11,527 nt of DNA from Pseudomonadota bacterium (GTDB lineage Bacteria > Pseudomonadota > Alphaproteobacteria > Rhizobiales > Xanthobacteraceae). A program made the translations under genes and the position numbers. Shown here one piece after another: positions 1-6,279 of the stretch; the first letter of the stretch is position 1, and every line of letters starts with the position of its first letter. The stretch lies in assembly GCA_021779635.1 (NCBI GenBank), contig JAJYAH010000149.1:1-11527 (forward strand). Direction: 5' to 3'. The notes beneath the pieces are model-generated. The model was not told the origin of the DNA and did no database searches. It saw only the letters and a program-made list of their open reading frames with translations.

Positions 1-127
1 CTCGTCACCCCGGGCGACATCATCCCGGAATGGTGGGCGAGATCATCTCGGAATGGTGGGCGACATCAAATCGGAACGGTGGGCGAGATCATTCCGGAAT
101 GGTGGGCGACATCGAGCGGAATCAGCA
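1..127. mobile_element. Terminal repeat array of a probable IS21-type insertion sequence (one end only)
   Basis: Five direct repeats lie head to tail at 12-31, 32-54, 55-77, 78-100 and 101-122. The period is 22-23 bp, and each unit runs from GGTGGGCGA through ATC to CGGAAT or CGGAAC. The middle bases vary, for example CATCTC, CAAATC and CATTCC. After the last unit the sequence reads CAGCA and ends at 127, directly against an unrelated dispersed repeat. Multiple ~20-bp repeats near the ends, with a terminal CA, are a known trait of IS21-family elements, and GGTGGGCG-type arrays are familiar to me from rhizobial members. The transposase genes istA and istB are not in the window and would lie to the left. 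The family assignment is inferred; the tandem array itself is directly visible. Confidence 0.55.
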
Positions 128-202
128 GGTTTTCCGAAAAGGTCATGCTCAAACAAAAAGATAGAGCGAGATGGCGATTCAACGAAGAGCCATCTCGCTC
201 TA
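128..202. repeat. Truncated dispersed intergenic repeat with a perfect 14-bp inverted repeat
   Basis: The arms TAGAGCGAGATGGC (162-175) and GCCATCTCGCTCTA (189-202) are perfectly complementary around a 13-base spacer, so either strand can fold into a strong hairpin. The adjoining segment 128-150, read on the minus strand as GAGCATGACC then TTTTCGGAAAACC, resembles the core of a repeat that recurs between genes in Bradyrhizobium and related genomes (from memory, not searched). That core normally continues past AAAACC, but here it stops where the tandem array ending at 127 begins. This suggests the element was cut by an insertion. There is no T-run after the hairpin, so a factor-independent terminator is not supported. 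Nothing gene-like is seen from 203 to 323. Confidence 0.55.
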
Positions 203-323
203 GCTGGCGTGCGCGTTTCTTGGCCGGTTATCGCAGCTCTATGCTCCACAACACTCGACCGGCGAACGCCCTGGAGGACGTTACGGACATCAACCGACGC
301 CTAATTTCGCTTGAGTGCCTGTA

Positions 324-752
324 TTAGAAGCACTGCGTGACATTTACGGTTTGTGTTCTTCCGTCATGCCCGGGAACCGTCACGGTCTGGGTGGGACAGC
401 CCGGCACATAGGGTCGTTCCGAAGGTGCGACAGCCGGCGGATATCGATGCACCCAATCCCAGGGAACGTCATACGTGTAGTGGATATCGCCTGACGATGG
501 TTGCGCAATATCTGCCGGGAGCTCGCCGTTCGATGGCCCGTAGAAGCCGTCGTCCTCCACTGCTGGCCAGAGACCGCCATTGTTGCGGTGATGCCGCAGT
601 GGTCGGTGGCCTGAAAGACGGGAAACCGAATGCGCCGAAGCGAACACACCGTGGGTCGATGCTCCCGACCGGGCGAATGTTTCGTTCGCGGCAAGCATCA
701 CTGCGATTGCGCCGAGAGATGCGATAAACGCCGGATATATTTTATACATCAT
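324..752 (-). CDS. Small exported protein of unknown function
   Basis: The reading frame gives 142 residues from the ATG at 752. The first ~27 residues form a signal peptide: a Lys near the N terminus (MMYKIYP), a hydrophobic core rich in Ala, Ile and Leu, and a likely cut near TFARS. An upstream in-frame ATG at 809 would bury the signal peptide behind 19 polar residues, so 752 (or 749, the second of two adjacent ATGs) is preferred, although no clear Shine-Dalgarno precedes either. The mature part is rich in His, Pro and Gly. It ends in a region with two copies of TQTV separated by PGHDGR, bracketed by two Cys (GCPTQ and VTQCF) that could form a disulphide after export. I do not recognise a named domain. 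It follows the dehydrogenase on the same strand, but the ~140-base gap with an AT-rich patch (832-858) suggests its own promoter. Confidence 0.65.
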   Translation of the reverse strand: MMYKIYPAFIASLGAIAVMLAANETFARSGASTHGVFASAHSVSRLSGHRPLRHHRNNGGLWPAVEDDGFYGPSNGELPADIAQPSSGDIHYTYDVPWDWVHRYPPAVAPSERPYVPGCPTQTVTVPGHDGRTQTVNVTQCF

Positions 753-894
753 GGTACGCACCGATTCGTTGTTACTGAGCGGCAGCCCATCCCACGCTAG
801 GTGGCGCATTTCGTGCCCGCAAATGCGTAGTTAATTATTGGTTAAGATGTAACGTTAATGGACGGGCACAGGGATCGCGATCCGGCAATTCCCG

Positions 895-1629
895 CTAGTT
901 GAACGCCATGCCGCCGCTCATCGCGACAGTCTGGCCGGTCATGTAGGGATTGTCGAGCAGCATCATGACAGCTTGTGCGACTTCTTCGGCCTTACCAAAA
1001 CGACCCATTGGAATCCGGCTGATGAGATCGTGCTGACCTTTCATCATATCCGTTTCGATCAGCGAGGGTGCGACGGCATTGACGGTAATGCCTTCCTTCA
1101 CGAGCCGGGCGGCGTAGCCACGCGTCAATCCTTCAATGCCAGCCTTCGACGCATTATAGTGAGGTCCGATGGCGCCGGCGCCTCGGGCGGCGCCCGATGA
1201 GATATTGACGATACGACCCCAACCTTTGCTTCGCATCATCGGTAACACGGCCTGCGTGCACAGAAAAACGGACTTCAAGTTCACCGCGATCGTTTGGTCA
1301 AAATCGGTCTCCGAAAGATCCTCAATACGCCGGGTGATGGCGATTCCAGCATTGTTGATCAGAATATCGATCGGACCAAGGTCCGATTTCACGCGTTGAA
1401 CCATCCGGGCGACCGCGTCGGATTGGGAGACGTCCGCGGCAATCGCGACCGCGCGTCCGCCGGCCTCGCTGATGGCGTCGACGAGCGCATTGGCTTCGCC
1501 AGCGCGTTCGCGATAATTGACGGCGACAGCGGCACCAGCCTGAGCAAGCGATCGGACGATCGCCGCTCCAATGCCGCGGGAGCCTCCGGTTACCAACGCG
1601 GTGTGGCCATGCAGGGAACCCGTTGTCAT
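895..1629 (-). CDS. Short-chain dehydrogenase/reductase, FabG-like (3-oxoacyl-ACP reductase type)
   Basis: This is a classical SDR of 244 residues, a normal length for the family. Numbered from the upstream ATG at 1635, it has the nucleotide-binding TGGSRGIG at 16-23, NNAG at 94-97, the active-site Asn in AVNLKS (119), catalytic Ser147, and YNASK with Tyr160 and Lys164. NYR after the second strand, instead of an acidic residue, favours NADP(H). The C terminus, TGQTVAMSGGMAFN, is the usual SDR ending. The enzyme would reduce a 3-keto group or oxidise a hydroxyl group on an acyl or small substrate in the cytoplasm. FabG-like paralogues are numerous in rhizobia, so the substrate cannot be stated. 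The ATG at 1629 is preferred because GGAG lies six bases upstream of it, whereas that same GGAG touches the ATG at 1635. No other fatty-acid genes lie nearby, so it is probably not the housekeeping fabG. Confidence 0.93.
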   Translation of the reverse strand: MTTGSLHGHTALVTGGSRGIGAAIVRSLAQAGAAVAVNYRERAGEANALVDAISEAGGRAVAIAADVSQSDAVARMVQRVKSDLGPIDILINNAGIAITRRIEDLSETDFDQTIAVNLKSVFLCTQAVLPMMRSKGWGRIVNISSGAARGAGAIGPHYNASKAGIEGLTRGYAARLVKEGITVNAVAPSLIETDMMKGQHDLISRIPMGRFGKAEEVAQAVMMLLDNPYMTGQTVAMSGGMAFN

Positions 1630-1635
1630 TGGCAT

Positions 1636-2006
1636 CTCCGATTATCGAATCCGGGGAACACGTAATCGACCAAGGTCCGGGAGCTCTAATGCAGGGCGAG
1701 GAAAATGCACACGTATTCTTTCACGAGGTGAGGATCGGCTGGATTGTTTTTGATGCTGCCAAGGTAGTTCGTCCAGCCGCTTTTGCCAGCTTAGCGCCGA
1801 TATCCTGCGCAGAACACCGAGACCGAAGCCGCGACCGACGGTCGGCACCGAATCTCTCGGGGTGTTCGGGAGCGGGGCGGGCTCTGCCAACACCCCACTT
1901 GCGGGCCGCTCCACGAAATAGTCACTCGTCTTCCTCCACTGGCATTTGGAACAAGGGCGCGACCATCAGAATTATTCCTCCGTCATCGTGGCACGAGGTC
2001 AATCTC
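1636..2006. other. Intergenic region without a convincing gene
   Basis: These 371 bases separate the minus-strand dehydrogenase from the plus-strand 49-residue gene. Overlapping long frames exist on both strands, but none has a good ribosome binding site or a recognisable domain. One minus-strand frame from 1790 to 1686 reads protein-like (AGKSGWTNYLGSIKNN, ending LALH and a stop) but has a stop immediately upstream and no start, so at best it is the remnant tail of a lost gene. The promoters of both flanking genes should lie here, but I cannot place them. Confidence 0.4.
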
Positions 2007-2156
2007 ATGATCCGTAAATTGCAGTCAGGCGAATACCGCCTCTACTCCCGCAAGGTCGATCCAAAAACCGGCAAGCGCCGCAATCTCGGTACGTTCAAAT
2101 CGCGCGCGGCGGCAGAAAAACACGAGCGCGACGTGCAGTATTTCAAGCGGCACTAA
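2007..2156 (+). CDS. 49-residue basic small protein, Bradyrhizobium-type
   Basis: The ATG at 2007 follows GAGG at 1995-1998 with an eight-base spacing, a good ribosome binding site. The product starts MIRKLQSGEYRLYSRK and ends VQYFKRH. It contains DPKTGKRRNLGTF followed by a helix-forming AAAEKHERD stretch. The pattern, a Tyr-rich strand, a turn with Thr-Gly-Lys, then Gly-Thr-Phe and a charged helix, resembles the three-strand-plus-helix Arm DNA-binding domain at the N terminus of tyrosine recombinases. Here it stands alone without a catalytic domain. I recall near-identical short proteins in many Bradyrhizobium genomes, annotated as hypothetical. DNA or RNA binding is inferred from fold resemblance and charge. 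Longer frames that include it and start upstream (from 1623) have no ribosome binding site and no relation to this family. Confidence 0.75.
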   Translation: MIRKLQSGEYRLYSRKVDPKTGKRRNLGTFKSRAAAEKHERDVQYFKRH

Positions 2157-2232
2157 GCCCCGGCGGTCGCCGAGTTGCGGCGCAAGAAAACCGGCGATTT
2201 TGTTGAATTGATCCTGCAGGTCTTTCCGCGAC

Positions 2233-2427
2233 TTAAGCCTTCAGTTTACCAGGCCGGACCTCGGCCGGTCCGGCCAAGCCGATAGCCAACTGCTTGAGCG
2301 CGGTGGGGTCGCGGCTTGAAAGCAGCCTGGCAAATTCGTCAAGCTCGTAGGGCAATCGAGGGGACGGTACCGGGCGCTTTCGCAGCGCGAGTTTGAGCCG
2401 AGTCCACAGGCGCAAGTGGAACAACAT
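2233..2427 (-). CDS. Possible 64-residue protein, unknown
   Basis: The frame opens at an ATG at 2427, and the minus strand upstream reads GGGGGA four bases before it, an acceptable ribosome binding site. The product is basic at the start (MLFHLRLWTRLKLALRKR) and has a more ordinary middle (ELDEFARLLSSRDP then LKQLAIGLAG). No domain is recognised. A 119-residue minus-strand frame overlaps it (2241-2600) and lacks a better start. It could be a genuine small gene or a chance frame in GC-rich DNA. It stands alone between the 49-residue gene and the end of the helicase. Confidence 0.28.
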   Translation of the reverse strand: MLFHLRLWTRLKLALRKRPVPSPRLPYELDEFARLLSSRDPTALKQLAIGLAGPAEVRPGKLKA

Positions 2428-2675
2428 TGCGTTCCCCCATCAACTGCCGTCAGATATTCGTTGAACGTGAGCTGTTGGTGAAAGGTTCCGGCTCGGAGCT
2501 TCCGACGCGCTCTTTTTTTTGAAGACCGACCTACGAGCCAATTTTGACGATTGAGAGCGAGCTCAGTCGAAGCTGCGTTGGCAGCCCTGCTTCTTGGCAT
2601 CGCCGCTTCAGCAATGGCGGCCTGGTTGGCGGTAATCGAATATAGATTGCACGGTCGTCCCTCGGTGTCTGTCGC

Positions 2676-4979
2676 CTATCGCCACATTCCGCGCATGCGT
2701 GCGCCGATATCCACTTTGGGTCCTTGGCTCGCGGCACGTGCCCTGGTAGCGGCCGGCGCAAGCGGCCAAGCGGTCTGTTCGAAAAGGCCGAGCAGCTTTT
2801 CGGGAATGAAGCGTGTCCTGGAGGCGTAGAGGTGGCGGTCGCCCCGCGCATGCTGGCCATGGACAAAGAAGCGCTGCGGCACGACCAGATGGAGGTCATC
2901 CTTTGCACGGGTCATGGCGACGTAGAGTAGCCGCCTTTCTTCCTCGATCTCGGCCGACGTGCCGGCGCCGAGGTCAGACGGCATGCAGCCGTCCACGACA
3001 TTGAGCACGTATACCGACTTCCACTCCTGGCCCTTGGCGGAATGGATCGTGGACAGGATGAGGTAGTCTTCGTCGAGCCGAGGAACGCCGGCCTGGTCGC
3101 TCGTCGCATCCGGCGGGTCCAGCGTGAGTTCGGTCAGGAATCGTTCGCGCGAAGGATACCCGGAGGCGATCTGCTCGAGCTGCAGCAAGTCGGCCTGCCG
3201 TGCGTCAGCGTCTTCGTGAATACGTTCAAGATGCGGTTCGTACCAAAGGCGTGCACGCTCCAGATCGACGGGCCATTCCGAATATCGGAGATTACCCAGG
3301 GTCTCGACGAATCCCTTCCAGTCCTTGCCGGAGCGCTGTGGCGTCGGCAGGCCCGCGAGCGCCGCGATTGGGTCGGCTGCCTCCGCCATATGGTCGAGCA
3401 CCCGTTGCGCGGTGGCGGACCCGATGCCGGGCAGCAGATGCAGCAGGCGGAATCCTGCGACGCGATCACGCGGATTTTCCACGAACCGCAGCAACGCCAG
3501 CATGTCCTTGATGTGGGCGGCATCGAGAAACTTCAGACCGCCGAATTTGACGAACGGGACGTTCCGGCGCGTCAATTCGATTTCAAGCGGACCGCTGTGG
3601 CTGGATGTGCGGAACAGCACAGCCTGTTCCTTCAGGAGCGTGCCGGACTCGCGGTTTTCAAGAACGCGTTCGACGATGAGGCGCGCCTGATCGGCTTCGT
3701 CGCGTACCGAGACGAGTTGCGGCTTCGCTGCCGAGGTACGTTCAGTCCAGAGGTTCTTGGTAAAACGCTCCTTGGCGAGGCCGATGACGCCGTTGGCGGC
3801 GGCGAGAAGCGCTTGCGTCGACCGATAGTTGCGGTCGAGCGTAATGATTCTCGCGGGCGGTGAAAACTGGTCGGGAAAGTCCAGGATGTTGCGCACGGTG
3901 GCGGCGCGGAACGAGTAGATCGATTGGGCGTCGTCGCCGACCACCGTCAGGCCCCGGCCTCCGGGCTTGAGCGACAGCAGGATCGAGGACTGCAGGCGAT
4001 TGGTGTCCTGATACTCGTCGACCAGGACGTGATCGAAGCGGCCACCGATGTCGTCGGCGAGGCCTGCGTCGCCGCCCATCTGGGCCCAGTAAAGGAGGAG
4101 ATCGTCGTAGTCGAGCACGTTGTGCTTCTGCTTGGCCTCGACATAGGCCGCGAACAGTTCCTTGAGCTCCGCCGCCCACCCGGAGCACCATGGATACGAC
4201 GCGCCGATGACCTGCTCGATCGGCATCTCGGCGTTGACGCAACGCGAGTAGATCGAGAGACACGTTCCTTTGGTCGGGAAGCGGCTTTCGGTCTTCGAGA
4301 AGCCCTTGTCGTGCCTGACCAGGTTCATGAGGTCCGCAGAGTCTTCGCGGTCGTGAATCGTGAAGGCGGGGTCCAGGCCGACCTGTTCGGCGTACTCGCG
4401 CAGCAGCCGGGCGCCGATGCCGTGGTAGGTGCCGGCCCAGGTCAGTGCGTCCGTCATGATCCCGGCGTTGTCGCCCATCACCTTGCGCGCGATGCGTTCG
4501 ACGCGCTTGGTCATTTCGGAGGCCGCGCGACGCGAAAACGTCATCAACAGAATCCGGCGGGGGTCGGCTCCCTGGACGATCAGATGGGCGACCCGGTGGG
4601 CGAGGGTGTTGGTCTTTCCGGATCCGGCTCCGGCAATGACAAGCAGTGGCGGCGCAGCCAATCCGCCGGCGGCGCCATGTTCGACCGCCCGCCGTTGCTC
4701 GGGGTTGAGGCTGTCGAGGTAGGCGGTTGCAGTCTGCACTTTGGGTATCCGCTGCCGGTCGGAATAAACGACGTTCGATGATTCCTGCCGCGATCGCAAC
4801 TTTTTAGATCTTCTGGTCGGGGATTGCGCGGTTGGAGGCTCCAGGGGCACCCATGCCGCTTCCTCGGCGACGCCGATCACCTCCATCAGCTCGGGGCTGG
4901 CTCTGTGGAAATCGAAAACATCATGGCAGGCGCAGCAGGATACAAGAGATTGCGGCTTGACAGCAAAACCCCGGCCCAT
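2676..4979 (-). CDS. UvrD/PcrA-like superfamily 1A ATP-dependent DNA helicase with Cys-containing N-terminal extension
   Basis: All SF1A motifs are present. Numbered from the most upstream ATG (5102): Q motif LNPEQRRAV (132-140), Walker A GAGSGKTN (158-165), motif Ia LLMTFSRRAASEM (185-197), Walker B VDEYQDTN (361-368), motif III VVGDDAQSIYSF (387-398), motif IV LDRNYRST (422-429), motif V STIHSAKGQEW (684-694) and motif VI LLYVAMTRAKDD (725-736). It should therefore be an active 3'-to-5' translocase on single-stranded DNA, acting in repair or replication-fork processing. About 120 residues precede the Q motif, more than usual for UvrD. They include SCCACHDVFDFH (55-66), a possible metal-binding or redox cluster. 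The start is uncertain. The ATG at 4979 (residue 42) has a weak GGAAAG upstream, the ATG at 5102 has none, and a GTG at 4739 would give a conventional ~687-residue protein. It is a single gene, divergent from the DUF992 gene, and not the housekeeping uvrD for certain. Confidence 0.93.
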   Translation of the reverse strand: MGRGFAVKPQSLVSCCACHDVFDFHRASPELMEVIGVAEEAAWVPLEPPTAQSPTRRSKKLRSRQESSNVVYSDRQRIPKVQTATAYLDSLNPEQRRAVEHGAAGGLAAPPLLVIAGAGSGKTNTLAHRVAHLIVQGADPRRILLMTFSRRAASEMTKRVERIARKVMGDNAGIMTDALTWAGTYHGIGARLLREYAEQVGLDPAFTIHDREDSADLMNLVRHDKGFSKTESRFPTKGTCLSIYSRCVNAEMPIEQVIGASYPWCSGWAAELKELFAAYVEAKQKHNVLDYDDLLLYWAQMGGDAGLADDIGGRFDHVLVDEYQDTNRLQSSILLSLKPGGRGLTVVGDDAQSIYSFRAATVRNILDFPDQFSPPARIITLDRNYRSTQALLAAANGVIGLAKERFTKNLWTERTSAAKPQLVSVRDEADQARLIVERVLENRESGTLLKEQAVLFRTSSHSGPLEIELTRRNVPFVKFGGLKFLDAAHIKDMLALLRFVENPRDRVAGFRLLHLLPGIGSATAQRVLDHMAEAADPIAALAGLPTPQRSGKDWKGFVETLGNLRYSEWPVDLERARLWYEPHLERIHEDADARQADLLQLEQIASGYPSRERFLTELTLDPPDATSDQAGVPRLDEDYLILSTIHSAKGQEWKSVYVLNVVDGCMPSDLGAGTSAEIEEERRLLYVAMTRAKDDLHLVVPQRFFVHGQHARGDRHLYASRTRFIPEKLLGLFEQTAWPLAPAATRARAASQGPKVDIGARMRGMWR

Positions 4980-5388
4980 AACGCATCTTTCCAAATCATC
5001 TCGGTCAAGCGTTAGGCCGTCCCGACCACCTGGCAAAGATGCCGTCCCGAACGCTCCGGCTGACCACAGCGTTAGCCCTGCGGGCCGTGGCGTTTTCAAC
5101 ATTCGGGCGGCGGTTCTGCACGGTCTCTCGTGTGGCCGATCGGGCCCTTCAGATGAGAATTCAGAACGGGCTGATGAAGTTCGGCAACATCACACAATGC
5201 TATTGATCACCACTGTCCAGCCAAGGTGCGCGTCGATCTCATTGGCTGTCTTCATGATGTGGGTGTTTCGATCGCGGAGCCGTCCATCCCATTCAGACTT
5301 AAATTGATTTTAATATTGCCTTGAGCATCACGTAACGATAACTCGAATTCCCAGGAGCACCAAGCAACAGGATCAAGGGAGCAAAGTG
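4980..5388. other. Divergent intergenic region between helicase and DUF992 gene
   Basis: The segment up to 5102 could encode an N-terminal extension of the helicase if its upstream ATG is used; those residues look unconserved. From 5103 to 5388 I see no gene. An AT-rich patch at 5299-5320 (TTAAATTGATTTTAATATTG) stands out in otherwise GC-rich DNA and is the best place for a promoter of the plus-strand DUF992 gene. A weak -35/-10 pair, TTGCCT and TAACTC separated by 17 bases (about 5316-5344), can be drawn but matches consensus poorly. The ribosome binding site AAGGGAG at 5375-5381 belongs to the downstream gene. Confidence 0.35.
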
Positions 5389-5877
5389 ATGACATCGAAA
5401 CTCGGGCCTAGGACGGCCATCCTCCTGGCCTTTGGCTTAATCGTTGCCTTAGTCGGTCAGGCCTCAGCGCAGCAGCGGGCGAAGGTGGGGACGTTGCAAT
5501 GCAATTTGGCGCCGACGGTGGGGCTCATTGTAGTGGAGCGTCAGAGATTATCGTGCGTATACACCCCAGACGGGCCTTGGCCACCAGAAAGATATTTTGG
5601 GCACGTGACAACCGTGGGTCTCGATATTGGAGTTAACGGCGGCGGGCGGATGACTTGGGCCGTGCTCGCGCCCGTTGCTGGGCGATACCGAGGTGCTCTC
5701 AGTGGTTCATACGTCGGCGTCAGCGCGGATGCTGCGGTTGGTCTGGGACTCGGTGCAAATGCTCTGGTTGGTGGATCGCGCCGCTCATTTGCGCTCCAAC
5801 CTCTATCGGTTGAAGCGAACACAGGTGTGGATATCACGGCCGGCGTGTCGAGGCTTTGGCTGCGCAAAGCGCCGTGA
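5389..5877 (+). CDS. DUF992 family exported protein
   Basis: The 162-residue product starts with a signal peptide: positive MTSKLGPR, a hydrophobic stretch ILLAFGLIVALVG, and an ASA-QQ cleavage site after residue 27. The mature part matches the DUF992 pattern from memory. It has VGTLQCNLAPTVG early (Cys38), then RLSCVYTPDGPWP (Cys56), GLDIGVNGGGRMTWAV (78-92), the Gly/Ala-rich GALSGSYVGVSADAAVGLGLGANALVGGS, and FALQPLSVEANTG before a short end. Two Cys 18 residues apart could form a disulphide in the periplasm. Function is unknown for the family; these are small beta-rich exported proteins common in Hyphomicrobiales. The ATG at 5389 is chosen over the GTG at 5386 because AAGGGAG (5375-5381) is then seven bases away. 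It is a single gene, with the GH15 gene converging on it from the right. Confidence 0.88.
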   Translation: MTSKLGPRTAILLAFGLIVALVGQASAQQRAKVGTLQCNLAPTVGLIVVERQRLSCVYTPDGPWPPERYFGHVTTVGLDIGVNGGGRMTWAVLAPVAGRYRGALSGSYVGVSADAAVGLGLGANALVGGSRRSFALQPLSVEANTGVDITAGVSRLWLRKAP

Positions 5878-5907
5878 GGCGGGCAAGCTGAAGAGCCCGT
5901 GAAGAAT

Positions 5908-5954
5908 GTCACCCGCGGGAGGTTGACCTTAATGGGTGCGCTTGTGCGGGTGAC
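5908..5954. repeat. Inverted repeat downstream of the DUF992 gene
   Basis: GTCACCCGC (5908-5916) and GCGGGTGAC (5946-5954) are perfect 9-bp complements around a 29-base spacer. They begin 31 bases after the DUF992 stop codon. A transcript could fold here, but no T-tract follows and the loop is long, so a classical intrinsic terminator is not supported. It may be a weak 3' end structure, a protein-binding inverted repeat or chance. Confidence 0.35.
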
Positions 5955-5976
5955 AAGCTTTCAGAGTAGGGAAGTA

Positions 5977-6156
5977 ATGTACACCCGAGATACCGCCGCC
6001 AAAGCTTTGCTGTCTATTCGAGCGGAGCGCACCTTCGCTCAAGGGCATCCGGGAGGATTGATAAAGCGTGTCGGTCGTTCGGAATCCTTGGTCTTTGACG
6101 ACATGGTGTCCGATCTGATTACGGTGAGTGCGGCATGGCCGACAAGGTTGTCCTGA
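5977..6156 (+). CDS. Possible 59-residue protein, unknown
   Basis: An ATG at 5977 follows GGGA with about five bases of spacing (AGTAGGGAAGTA then ATG). The product begins MYTRDTAAKALLSIRAERTF and ends SAAWPTRLS. It has a plausible mixed composition but no recognisable domain, signal peptide or membrane segment. The frame also runs upstream to another ATG at 5899 with no ribosome binding site. The remainder of 5878-6279, between the two convergent genes, shows no other candidate. It could be a chance frame. Confidence 0.28.
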   Translation: MYTRDTAAKALLSIRAERTFAQGHPGGLIKRVGRSESLVFDDMVSDLITVSAAWPTRLS

Positions 6157-6279
6157 TGGTCGTAAAATGAGAAGCACATGAGCGATTCATTCGGCCTTCG
6201 ATGTAAAATCGTCCGTTTGCCCTGTTGACGCTCTCGATTCCGAGGACGACTCCTTCAGCAAACGCAAGGCGAGGCCTCA

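Noticed and set aside
1..127. CRISPR array
   Set aside because: The repeats are contiguous 22-23 bp units without unique spacers, and no cas genes are present.
162..202. Intrinsic terminator at the 14-bp inverted repeat
   Set aside because: There is no T-tract on either side, no gene ends nearby, and the sequence fits a dispersed repeat better.
324..809. Longer 161-residue reading of the small exported protein from the ATG at 809
   Set aside because: It places 19 polar residues before a clear signal peptide and has no ribosome binding site; the start at 752 is better.
872..884. Palindrome GGATCGCGATCC downstream of the dehydrogenase
   Set aside because: It is a short self-complementary word with no T-run or second copy, and is expected by chance in GC-rich DNA.
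2551..2829. Plus-strand frame starting at TTG 2551 with a hydrophobic N-terminal stretch
   Set aside because: More than half overlaps the 3' end of the helicase on the other strand and there is no ribosome binding site. The hydrophobic run may be a composition effect.
3042..4781. Long plus-strand frames of 273 and 285 codons
   Set aside because: They lie entirely opposite the helicase gene, whose full set of motifs is on the minus strand; they are antisense shadows caused by high GC.
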